A stretch of 7,396 bases of DNA from an uncultured Bacteroidota bacterium (GCA_946479615.1 CAMLGR010000196.1:1-7396); one strand, 5' to 3'; counted from the stretch's first letter, positions 1 to 6,030 are shown. The notes: a model not told the origin generated them from the letters alone. A program made the numbers and translations.

Positions 1-956
1 CATGGATGTGGTGTCAATTGTTTCAGACCAAGGCTGATACGTTTTTTCTCATCATCGAAATCAAGTACCACCACACGGATCTTCTGATCCATCTTCAGTA
101 CTTCACTCGGGTGAGAGATACGACCCCATGAGATATCAGTGATATACAACAAACCGTCGAGACCACCGAGGTCCATGAACGCACCGAAATCGGTGATGTT
201 CTTGACAGTACCTTCCAGTACCTGGCCTTTTTCGAGCTTGCTGATGATCTCTGCACGTTGTGCTTCGATATCGCTTTCGATCAGCGCCTTGTGAGATACA
301 ACAGCATTCTTGATGGCTTCGTTGATCTTCACCACTTTGAATTCCATTGTTTTTCCTACAAACTGATCGTAATCTGTTACCGGTTTAACATCGATCTGTG
401 AACCTGGTAAGAATGTTTCCATACCAAATACATCCACGATCAATCCACCTTTTGTTTTGCTGGTGATCGTACCTGTGATCACTTCACCTGTTTTGTGAAC
501 TTCCACGATACGCTCCCATGCACGGGTAATACGGGCTTGTCTGCGGCTCAGGTTCAAATGCCCCTGCCTGTCTTCTTTCTCCACTACCATTACTTCCACT
601 TCATCACCAATACTGAGGTTCTGGATGTCACGGAATTCATTCAGGGAGATCAGGCCATCGCTTTTAAAACCAATGTTCAATACGACATCGGTCTTGGTTA
701 ATCCTACAACGAGCCCTTTGATCAGTTCGCCGTCGTTCAGTTGCACGAAAGTGTTTTCATACACTTTATCGTACTTCAGTTTTTCGTCCTTCGTGTAAGA
801 AGTAACGTTACGTTTGTCTACGCTCCAGTCAAAATCGTCGTGAGCCGTAGCCACCACAGGTGCAGTTTTTGTCGCTGTAGAAACTTCTGCGGTATCCGCA
901 GCAGCATTCTCCTGTGCATCAGCGTTTAAGTGTTTTTGAATCAAATTTTGAAACAT
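1..956 (-). CDS. rpsA: 30S ribosomal protein S1, N-terminal 318 residues (3' end outside window)
   Basis: S1 binds mRNA on the small ribosomal subunit and helps initiate translation. The frame is open from ATG at 956-954 to the left edge, giving 318 codons plus two bases of the next. That is roughly half of a typical Bacteroidota S1 of about 600 residues. After an Ala/Thr-rich leader (about 1-60) come three S1 (OB-fold) repeats at about 75-140, 157-225 and 244-312. The third is the most canonical, with DFGAFMDLGGLDGLLYITD at 256-274 and SWGRISHP at 276-283. Repeat 1 carries NIGFKSDGLISLNEFR (94-109). The visible part ends LGLKQLTPHP, a typical S1 junction to the next repeat. There is no frameshift. 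A TATCTTTG promoter box lies about 33 bases upstream of the start. The gene is divergent from the acyltransferase. The identity is clear; only the C-terminal repeats are unseen. Confidence 0.97.
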   Translation of the reverse strand, partial: MFQNLIQKHLNADAQENAAADTAEVSTATKTAPVVATAHDDFDWSVDKRNVTSYTKDEKLKYDKVYENTFVQLNDGELIKGLVVGLTKTDVVLNIGFKSDGLISLNEFRDIQNLSIGDEVEVMVVEKEDRQGHLNLSRRQARITRAWERIVEVHKTGEVITGTITSKTKGGLIVDVFGMETFLPGSQIDVKPVTDYDQFVGKTMEFKVVKINEAIKNAVVSHKALIESDIEAQRAEIISKLEKGQVLEGTVKNITDFGAFMDLGGLDGLLYITDISWGRISHPSEVLKMDQKIRVVVLDFDDEKKRISLGLKQLTPHP

Positions 957-988
957 GATAATATCCCGAAGGTTTTAAATCGGGGGAG

Positions 989-996
989 CAAAGATA
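989..996 (-). promoter_or_regulatory. rpsA promoter, -7 element
   Basis: On the minus strand this reads TATCTTTG, an exact match to the Bacteroidota -7 consensus TAnnTTTG. It is followed by C and a C-rich run, as is common before genes in this phylum. It ends 32 bases before the rpsA ATG, which predicts a leader of about 25-30 bases. I see no good TTTG or TTG -33 box at the expected distance. Short inverted arms CCCGA/TCGGG (965-969 and 980-984) lie in the leader and may form a small hairpin. A GGGA at the inner arm is the only Shine-Dalgarno-like sequence. Confidence 0.65.
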
Positions 997-1074
997 ACGG
1001 AAAGTTCGGAAAATCAGGCAGTTCAGGAGCGTTTTTTCAGGAGGCCATTCGAAGTAATTTATTGTTTTTCAATT

Positions 1075-1174
1075 AATTATGAATTATAAGTTATGAATGA
1101 TGCTTGGTCGCCATTTACAGCAACTTTTTAGCTTTACACCCCGGTTCAGAATTCATCACTCATAATTCATAATT
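1075..1174. repeat. AT-rich imperfect inverted repeat between rpsA and the acyltransferase gene
   Basis: The arms at 1075-1098 and 1151-1174 match at 22 of 24 positions, with the outer 13 bases (AATTATGAATTAT) paired perfectly. They enclose 52 bases (1099-1150). The arms are tandem variations on AATTATGA, a simple repeat type I associate with intergenic regions of this phylum. The right arm ends 26 bases before the acyltransferase start, and the only promoter-like sequence for that gene lies in the enclosed segment. The repeat could be a hairpin-forming intergenic element, a protein-binding site, or, less likely, the ends of an invertible segment. Confidence 0.75.
1104..1136 (+). promoter_or_regulatory. 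Weak candidate promoter for the acyltransferase gene
   Basis: TTG at 1104-1106 and TAGCTTTA at 1129-1136 resemble the Bacteroidota -33 (TTG) and -7 (TAnnTTTG) boxes. The last base of the -7 box is wrong, and the 22-base gap is slightly long. It would give a leader of about 60 bases containing the right arm of the surrounding inverted repeat. It is the best candidate between the two genes on the plus strand, but it is not strong. Confidence 0.3.
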
Positions 1175-1200
1175 CTCTCCATCTTTACAAAAAACTACCC

Positions 1201-2172
1201 TTGCTGTATCGCTGTCTTAAGGTCATTGTTCGCTTGGCCATGCGGCTCTTCTGCCGTAAGATCATTATCAATAAACCAGCGCTGCTGAAAGCAAAGGGTC
1301 CCCTGCTGCTGGCCTGCAATCATCCCAATTCATTCCTCGATTCTGTTATTCTCGACACACTTTTTGAACAACCGATCTGGTCACTGGCCAGGGGAGATGT
1401 TTTTAAAAATAAAAGGATCGCCCGCCTGCTTGCCGCCATGAAGATCTTACCCGTCTATCGCACCAGTGAAGGCACTGAAAACCTGGAAAAGAACTATGCC
1501 ACTTTCGATGCCTGCTCCGGCATCTTCAAAGAAAACGGGCTGGTGGTTATTTTCAGCGAAGGAAAATGTATCAACGAATGGCATCTCCGTCCCTTAAAGA
1601 AAGGAACCGCGCGCCTCGCCATCAAATGCTGGGAAGAAAAGATCCCATTGATCGTTTTACCTGTTGGGATCAACTATAGCTCCTTCCGGCGATTTGGAAA
1701 GAATGTGTATATCAATTTCGGAAATGCGTTTGATGCAACTGTTATAGAGGGAAAAACTTCAGACGGAGCCAAACATGTATCCTTTAATCAAATATTAAAT
1801 AATGAGTTTAAACAACTCGTTTATGAAATACCGAAAGACAATATCTCCCTGCAGGAAGAAAAACTGGGAATGACTATTCCCTTTTATAAAAAGATGATCC
1901 TGTCTGTTCCCGCACTCGCCGGCTTTTTATTACACTGGCCCCTGTATGTACCTCTCAAACGATTCACATTAAAAAATACATGGCACAACGATCACCACGA
2001 TTCCGTATTGATGGCGCTGTTATTATTCGCGTATCCTGTTTACCTGTTGCTGATCAGTCTTGGTATTTTTATAGCAACAAAAAATTACTATAGTTTCTTC
2101 CTGTTGCTGTTATTGCCACTTTGCGCCTGGTCCTATATGCAGCTCAAACCCCAACTCGATAACCCTATGTGA
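1201..2172 (+). CDS. PlsC-like glycerolipid acyltransferase with C-terminal membrane segments (TTG start)
   Basis: This 323-residue protein has the blocks of the PlsC/LPLAT acyltransferase family, which moves acyl groups onto glycerolipid-type acceptors at the inner membrane. Block I is NHPNSFLD at 40-47: catalytic His41 is followed by Asp47, five residues between rather than the usual four. Block II is about 61-87 (ARGDVFKNKR...ILPVYR), block III is IFSEGKC at 117-123 (Glu120), and block IV is IVLPVGINYS at 151-160. The C-terminal third (about 230-313) has several hydrophobic stretches that suggest membrane anchoring. The TTG start is chosen because an in-frame TAG at 1129-1131 leaves no ATG upstream. 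The next ATG (1240) would remove an N-terminus of the kind seen in relatives. There is no clear ribosome binding site. The last two codons and the stop lie in repeat copy A. The acceptor lipid cannot be told from sequence, so I give no gene symbol. Confidence 0.85.
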   Translation: MLYRCLKVIVRLAMRLFCRKIIINKPALLKAKGPLLLACNHPNSFLDSVILDTLFEQPIWSLARGDVFKNKRIARLLAAMKILPVYRTSEGTENLEKNYATFDACSGIFKENGLVVIFSEGKCINEWHLRPLKKGTARLAIKCWEEKIPLIVLPVGINYSSFRRFGKNVYINFGNAFDATVIEGKTSDGAKHVSFNQILNNEFKQLVYEIPKDNISLQEEKLGMTIPFYKKMILSVPALAGFLLHWPLYVPLKRFTLKNTWHNDHHDSVLMALLLFAYPVYLLLISLGIFIATKNYYSFFLLLLLPLCAWSYMQLKPQLDNPM

Positions 2173-2247
2173 AACCTATGTGCCTATGTGGTGAGATTAC
2201 GCCAGTCAGTTCTTTTACCACATAGGAACATAGGAATACACACATAG
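2165..2247. repeat. Palindromic intergenic repeat, copy A (CCTATGTG units)
   Basis: The left arm (2165-2192) is made of three CTATGTG units. The right arm (2217-2247) is its inverse, with 17 of 18 inner bases paired and a 3-base length difference near the outer end. The apex (2193-2216) contains GAGATTACGCCA and a T-rich end. The core at 2183-2204 matches copy B (4423-4444) at 21 of 22 bases, in the same orientation. The element fills the gap between two convergent genes and overlaps the acyltransferase stop codon (TGA, 2170-2172). As RNA it would fold into a long hairpin, so it may also end transcripts from both sides, although there is no proper T-run after the stem. Confidence 0.85.
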
Positions 2248-2252
2248 AATTA

Positions 2253-3479
2253 CTACAGAGAATCTTTACTGATGGCTTTGGCAGCAATAAACCCGCTTGT
2301 CCACGCATGCTGAAAATTGAACCCGCCGGTTATACCATCCACATCCATGACTTCGCCAGCGAAATATAACTGCGGCACCAGTTTACTCTGCATGGTATTC
2401 GCATCGATCCCATTTAAATGAATACCACCAGCCGTTACAAATTCTTCCTTGAAGGTCGTCTTGCCTTTTATTTCAAACTCACCTGCGAAAATATTCTTCA
2501 CCAGTTTATTCTCTTCCTTCGCCGGCAGATCGGCCCAGCGTATATCTTTTACACCGGAATGAATAAGCAGGAATTCCCATAACCGCTGCGGCAATCCAAA
2601 TGGGTTTCTTGCCATGATGCTTCTCGAAGCTAGTTCAAACCGCAACTGTTTGAATTGAGCAGCGCCGGTTTGTTCATTGTATTCCGGCAACCAGTTGATC
2701 AATACCGAAAACTGCCAGTTACGCGCCGCCAGTTCCCGCGCACCCCAGGCACTCGTTCTTAAAATAGCAGGACCACTCAATCCCCAATGCGTAATAAGCA
2801 ACGGACCTTCCTGCTCCAGTTTGGTTCCCATCACTTTCACTTTTGCAAGCGGAACACTGACACCCATCAGCGAAGTGACCGGGTGACCCGGCATATTAAA
2901 CGTGAATAAAGAAGGAACGGGTTCTTCAATCGTATGTCCTGTCGACTGCAACCAGTTAAACATGGTTGTTTTGGGATAACCGCCACTGGCGATGCAGAGA
3001 TAATCTGCTGTCAGCAATCCCTGGCTGGTTGATACCTGCCATGAAGTATCTTTTTTTTCGATCCGGGTTACTTCTGTGTGCATACGAATACCAACACCAT
3101 ACGCTTTTGCTTCATTCAGCAGGCAATCGATGATGGTCTGCGAAGAATTGGTGACCGGGAACATCCTTCCATCTTCTTCCGCTTTTAACTTCACTCCTCT
3201 TTCTTCAAACCATTGAATGGTACCGGTGGTAAAAAACTGGTGAAAGGATTTCTTTACAAAATTGCTTCCGCGGGGATACCGGCGGCTCATACCGGCAATA
3301 TCAAAACAGGCATGTGTGGCATTGCAACGACCGCCACCGCTTATTTTTACTTTGGCCAATACCTTATTACTTTTTTCCAGGATGATCACTTCAAGCGCAG
3401 GATTCATCCGTGCCGCATTCACGGCACAAAAGAAACCAGCTGCGCCGCCACCGATCACTATTAATTTTTTTCCTGGCAT
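2253..3479 (-). CDS. HI0933/YhiN-family FAD-dependent flavoprotein, possible 23S rRNA dihydrouridine synthase
   Basis: The product is a 408-residue soluble flavoprotein. The N-terminus MPGKKLIVIGGGAAGFF has the Rossmann FAD motif GGGAAG (10-15), with Glu35 at the end of the second strand. Family hallmarks are KISGGGRCNATH (45-56), IASGGYPK (163-170), THWGLSGPAILR (230-241) and AGEVMDVDGITGGFNFQHAW (374-393), which closes the FAD site. The E. coli member YhiN (renamed RdsA) has been reported to make dihydrouridine in 23S rRNA. The ribosomal neighbours fit that role, but it is transferred by family only. I start at ATG 3479-3477. An in-frame ATG seven codons upstream (3500) lies in the loop of the terminator hairpin after map, so the extra MRGFVLY is unlikely to be translated. 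The gene follows map on the same strand, 36 bases after its stop, and may depend on read-through of that terminator. Family identity is firm; the substrate is not. Confidence 0.9.
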   Translation of the reverse strand: MPGKKLIVIGGGAAGFFCAVNAARMNPALEVIILEKSNKVLAKVKISGGGRCNATHACFDIAGMSRRYPRGSNFVKKSFHQFFTTGTIQWFEERGVKLKAEEDGRMFPVTNSSQTIIDCLLNEAKAYGVGIRMHTEVTRIEKKDTSWQVSTSQGLLTADYLCIASGGYPKTTMFNWLQSTGHTIEEPVPSLFTFNMPGHPVTSLMGVSVPLAKVKVMGTKLEQEGPLLITHWGLSGPAILRTSAWGARELAARNWQFSVLINWLPEYNEQTGAAQFKQLRFELASRSIMARNPFGLPQRLWEFLLIHSGVKDIRWADLPAKEENKLVKNIFAGEFEIKGKTTFKEEFVTAGGIHLNGIDANTMQSKLVPQLYFAGEVMDVDGITGGFNFQHAWTSGFIAAKAISKDSL

Positions 3480-3483
3480 GTAT

Positions 3484-3508
3484 AAAACAAAACCCCTCAT
3501 CGAGGGGT
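3484..3508 (-). terminator. Intrinsic terminator after map
   Basis: On the minus strand, ACCCCTC and GAGGGGT form a perfect 7-bp GC-rich stem (3508-3502 and 3498-3492) with a GAT loop, followed by TTTGTTTTA. It begins 8 bases after the map stop codon. It lies just upstream of, and partly within, the longest open frame of the flavoprotein gene, and so supports the later start at 3479. Termination is probably partial if the flavoprotein gene has no promoter of its own; I see none that is clear. Confidence 0.7.
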
Positions 3509-3515
3509 CAGCTAT

Positions 3516-4313
3516 TTAACTGGTAAAAAGATTCGGGTTCTTTTTTTCCGCGGCTTCGATGATCGAATAATCAGAGAGTATATCCGCTTTGTTTTTCCTG
3601 ACACAAACATCATGTTCGAAATGAACAGAAGGTTTACCATCCTTGGTACGCACTGTCCAGCCATCACTTTCTGTAAACACGTCCCTTTTCCCGAGGTTGA
3701 TCATGGGTTCGATCGCCAGCACCAGGTTTTCTTTGAGTTTCTGACCGCTTCCGCGTTTGCCATAATTAGGCACCTGCGGATCTTCATGCATCTTTCTTCC
3801 CAGGCCATGTCCGACCAATTCTCTCACCACCCCATATCCATTTTTCTTTTCAGTATATTCCTGGATGGCAAAACCGATATCACCTACACGATTACCGGCC
3901 ACTGCTTTTTCAATACCCTTGTATAAAGATTCTTTGGTCACTTTTATCAGTTGCATTACATCCTTACCCGGATCGCCGATAGCAAAAGTATATGCATGAT
4001 CGCCGTGCCATTCATTCAATATAACCCCAACGTCTATTGATACAATATCCCCTTCCTTCAATTCGCTTTTCGTAGGAAACCCATGCACCACCACATCATT
4101 GACGGAAATGCAGGAGTTAAAAGGATAGCCATTATAATTCAGAAAAGAAGGAACGGCCTTATGATCTTTGATAAACTCCCCGATCGTATTGTCCAGCGAT
4201 ATAGTAGTGATCCCCGGCTTAAGCAGGCCCGCTATCTCCGTCAGTGTTTTACTGACAAGCCGGGCGCTTTTGCGCATCAGTTCTACTTCTTCATCTGTTT
4301 TAGAAACCATCAT
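3516..4313 (-). CDS. map: Type I methionine aminopeptidase
   Basis: This cytosolic metalloprotease removes the initiator methionine from nascent proteins. The 265-residue product is the usual length for the bacterial type I enzyme. All metal ligands of the pita-bread fold are visible: Asp94 (SIDVG), Asp105 (HGDH), His169 (VGHGLG), Glu202 (AIEPM) and Glu233 (HFEHDV). His77 (VVVHGFP) is the conserved substrate-side histidine. I start at ATG 4313-4311, where the sequence reads MMVSKTDEEVELMRKSA as in relatives; ATG 4310 is equally possible. The longer frame opens with a TTG at 4325-4323 that is part of a promoter box and is rejected. In many bacteria of this phylum map sits directly after secY and before infA. 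Here a terminator and a large repeat separate it from secY, and the flavoprotein gene follows instead of infA. Confidence 0.95.
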   Translation of the reverse strand: MMVSKTDEEVELMRKSARLVSKTLTEIAGLLKPGITTISLDNTIGEFIKDHKAVPSFLNYNGYPFNSCISVNDVVVHGFPTKSELKEGDIVSIDVGVILNEWHGDHAYTFAIGDPGKDVMQLIKVTKESLYKGIEKAVAGNRVGDIGFAIQEYTEKKNGYGVVRELVGHGLGRKMHEDPQVPNYGKRGSGQKLKENLVLAIEPMINLGKRDVFTESDGWTVRTKDGKPSVHFEHDVCVRKNKADILSDYSIIEAAEKKNPNLFTS

Positions 4314-4322
4314 AATTACGTG

Positions 4323-4330
4323 CAAAATTA
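4323..4330 (-). promoter_or_regulatory. map promoter, -7 element
   Basis: The minus strand reads TAATTTTG, an exact TAnnTTTG box. Only nine bases separate it from the ATG at 4313, so the transcript would have a very short leader or none. No good -33 TTTG is visible at the expected distance; that region is occupied by the palindrome at 4340-4358. Together with the terminator after secY, this box suggests that map is transcribed on its own. Confidence 0.55.
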
Positions 4331-4339
4331 AATAAAAGA

Positions 4340-4358
4340 AACACTTAATTGAAGTGTT
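4340..4358. promoter_or_regulatory. Operator-like palindrome upstream of map
   Basis: AACACTT (4340-4346) and AAGTGTT (4352-4358) are perfect 7-bp inverted arms around AATTG. The nearer arm begins 10 bases upstream of the map -7 box, so the palindrome spans the spacer and -33 region. That suits a binding site for a dimeric regulator. No T-run follows the arms, so a terminator is unlikely. A chance palindrome in AT-rich DNA is possible. Confidence 0.35.
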
Positions 4359-4374
4359 AGGTTCCAGGTTTTAC

Positions 4375-4535
4375 ATTTTAGATGGCAAATATATTCTATG
4401 TGAATCCTATGTGTCCTGTGTGCCTATGTGGTGAGACTACGCCATTCTATTATTTGTAACCTTCAATAAAATAGCTTTTTACCACATAGGCACACAGGAC
4501 ACATAGGGTTCACATAGGGTTTTCGCATCTAAAAT
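4375..4535. repeat. Palindromic intergenic repeat, copy B (CCTATGTG units, 161 bp)
   Basis: The 37-bp arms at 4396-4432 and 4481-4517 pair at 36 positions and enclose a 48-base apex (4433-4480). Each arm is four units: CTATGTGAA, CCTATGTGT, CCTGTGTG and CCTATGTGGT. The variant third unit, CCTGTGTG, is present in both arms. Outside them a second perfect 10-bp pair, ATTTTAGATG (4375-4384) and CATCTAAAAT (4526-4535), extends the palindrome. The inner boundary and the start of the apex (4423-4444) match copy A at 21 of 22 bases in the same orientation, including GTGAGA and TACGCCA. It lies in the untranslated gap between the secY terminator and the map promoter. I find no coding frame in it. Confidence 0.9.
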
Positions 4536-4565
4536 TTAACGCCTGAAGCAACACTCCCTTCTCCT

Positions 4566-4602
4566 AAAAAAAGAAGACCTGGCAAGCGCACTCACCAGGT
4601 CT
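4566..4602 (-). terminator. Intrinsic terminator after secY (end of the spc operon segment)
   Basis: On the minus strand AGACCTGG (4602-4595) pairs with CCAGGTCT (4582-4575) across a 12-base loop, followed by TC and seven Ts (4572-4566). It lies 19 bases after the secY stop codon. Stem, loop and T-run have the form of a rho-independent terminator. It separates the spc genes from map, which many bacteria transcribe together with secY. Confidence 0.85.
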
Positions 4603-4621
4603 GTAATGATATAATTACTTC

Positions 4622-5944
4622 TTAGTATTGTATTGCAGATGTTGTTTGCCTTCCCTGCAAACGACCGCTTTTCATCAGGCCATCGTATTGTCTCATCAGC
4701 AGGTGTGTTTCGATCTGCTGAAGCGTATCGAGGATAACACCTACCATGATCAGCAGTGATGTGCCACCAAAGAAAGTAGAGAACCCTTGTGTAACACCCA
4801 GGCGCTGGGCAATACCAGGCAGGATACCAACCACGGCCAGCAAAATCGCACCGGGGAATGTGATCTTATCCATGATGCTGCCGATATAATCTGCTGTCGG
4901 CTGACCTGGCTTAACACCCGGTATAAAACCATTGTTCTGTTTCAGGTTGTCGGCCGTCTGCTTGGGATTAAATATCAGGGCCGTGTACAGGAAGGTAAAC
5001 CCGATGACCACCACGGAATAGATGAGCATATACACTACATCCCGGTGATCGGTAAACATCTTTGAAACATCATTAGCCTTTCCTAAGGTGAACAAGGTAG
5101 GAAGGAACATGATGGCCTGGGCAAAGATGATCGGCATTACACCGGCACTGTTTACTTTCAATGGTAAAAACTGCCTGGCGCCACCGAACTGCTTGTTGCC
5201 TACGATTTGTTTGGCATAGTTAACAGGAACTTTTCTTACGCCCTGGATCAATAATATACATCCGAGGATGATTGCGATCAGGATCGCTATTTCCACGATA
5301 AAGACCAGGATATACCCGGCACGGGTAGATTTATCAGCCAGCTCCTGTAAGAATGCCTGTGGCAAACGGGCCAGGATACCGATCATGATGATCAGTGAAG
5401 TACCATTACCCAATCCTTTATCCGTGATCTTTTCACCCAGCCACATAACAAACAGGGTACCTGCTGTAAGGATGACAATGGTAGAAAGAGTGAAAAAAGG
5501 AAATCCGGGTATGATAGCCTGCGAAGCTGTTTGTTTCAGGTAGCCGACATAAGCAAATGCCTGTACAATAGTTACCGCTACGGTAAGATAACGGGTGTAT
5601 TGATTGATTTTTTTACGGCCGCTGTCGCCTTCTTTCTGCATCTTCTGGAACTTGGGGACCAGTACGGTCATCAATTGCATAAAGATGGAAGCAGAGATAT
5701 AAGGCATGATACCTAATGCAAGAATAGATGCCATATTGAAAGCACCTCCGGCAAATGTATTAATCAGGTCAAGGATACCATTACCCTCTACTTTGTTCTT
5801 TTCGAGAATGATGGGATCGATACCCGGTAATACGATATGCGAACCTAAACGATAGACCGCGACAAGCAATAACGTGAAAAGTATCTTGCTTCTCAGCTCT
5901 TCGATACTCCAGATATTCTTTAAGGTCTGAATTAATTTCTTCAC
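4622..5944 (-). CDS. secY: Protein translocase subunit SecY
   Basis: SecY is the pore of the Sec channel in the inner membrane, working with SecE, SecG and SecA to export unfolded proteins. The 440-residue product has ten hydrophobic spans, at about 20-36, 71-95, 118-136, 150-168, 181-197, 210-233, 266-288, 303-324, 363-380 and 393-411. The plug region lies near 57-70. Both family signatures are visible: GIMPYISASIFMQLMTVLVP (78-97) and LGEKITDKGLGNGTSLII (169-186). The cytoplasmic loop RKVPVNYAKQ (237-246) has the basic residue used in SecA and ribosome contact. The start is GTG (5944-5942); no in-frame ATG lies between it and an upstream TAA. A small palindrome GTTTAA/TTAAAC (5957-5974) sits just before the start. 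It is last in the rpsE-rpmD-rplO-secY run, 101 bases after rplO. Confidence 0.97.
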   Translation of the reverse strand: MKKLIQTLKNIWSIEELRSKILFTLLLVAVYRLGSHIVLPGIDPIILEKNKVEGNGILDLINTFAGGAFNMASILALGIMPYISASIFMQLMTVLVPKFQKMQKEGDSGRKKINQYTRYLTVAVTIVQAFAYVGYLKQTASQAIIPGFPFFTLSTIVILTAGTLFVMWLGEKITDKGLGNGTSLIIMIGILARLPQAFLQELADKSTRAGYILVFIVEIAILIAIILGCILLIQGVRKVPVNYAKQIVGNKQFGGARQFLPLKVNSAGVMPIIFAQAIMFLPTLFTLGKANDVSKMFTDHRDVVYMLIYSVVVIGFTFLYTALIFNPKQTADNLKQNNGFIPGVKPGQPTADYIGSIMDKITFPGAILLAVVGILPGIAQRLGVTQGFSTFFGGTSLLIMVGVILDTLQQIETHLLMRQYDGLMKSGRLQGRQTTSAIQY

Positions 5945-6009
5945 GAGTGTTAAAAAGTTTAAGAGCCTTTAAACATACTACCCCGCTAAGCTTTTGCTAT
6001 ACAGAGTAA

Positions 6010-6030
6010 AAGACGCATGGTATGCGTCTT
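6010..6030 (-). terminator. Hairpin between rplO and secY (weak terminator or attenuator)
   Basis: On the minus strand AAGACGCAT and ATGCGTCTT form a perfect 9-bp stem with the 3-base loop ACC. The stem's last TT plus the next two Ts give a run of only four, so full termination is unlikely. It begins 15 bases after the rplO stop and ends 65 bases before the secY start. It could attenuate transcription, protect the 3' end of the upstream message, or be a processing site. A TATGTTTA near 5978-5971 is a poor promoter match. Confidence 0.5.

Noticed and set aside
495..929. Plus-strand open frames at 495-701 and 741-929
   Set aside because: They lie opposite the clearly coding rpsA frame, and their translations resemble no family I recognise.
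1240..1242. ATG at 1240 as the acyltransferase start
   Set aside because: It would remove 13 residues (MLYRCLKVIVRLA) that fit the family N-terminus; the TTG at 1201 fits better.
2165..2247. Repeat copy A as a standard intrinsic terminator for the convergent genes
   Set aside because: The hairpin is long, but neither strand has a T-run directly after the stem. It may still affect 3' ends, but I do not call it a terminator.
2677..3519. Plus-strand open frames opposite the flavoprotein gene
   Set aside because: They are antisense shadows of a well-supported gene, with low-complexity, unfamiliar translations.
3612..4331. Plus-strand open frames opposite map
   Set aside because: They are antisense to a gene with all its catalytic residues, and have no motifs.
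2165..4535. The CCTATGTG repeats as a CRISPR array
   Set aside because: There are two palindromes 2.1 kb apart with 8-9 bp internal units, no regularly spaced repeats with unique spacers, and no cas genes.
4750..5716. Short frames on both strands within secY
   Set aside because: They overlap the complete SecY frame and have no independent start context or family match.
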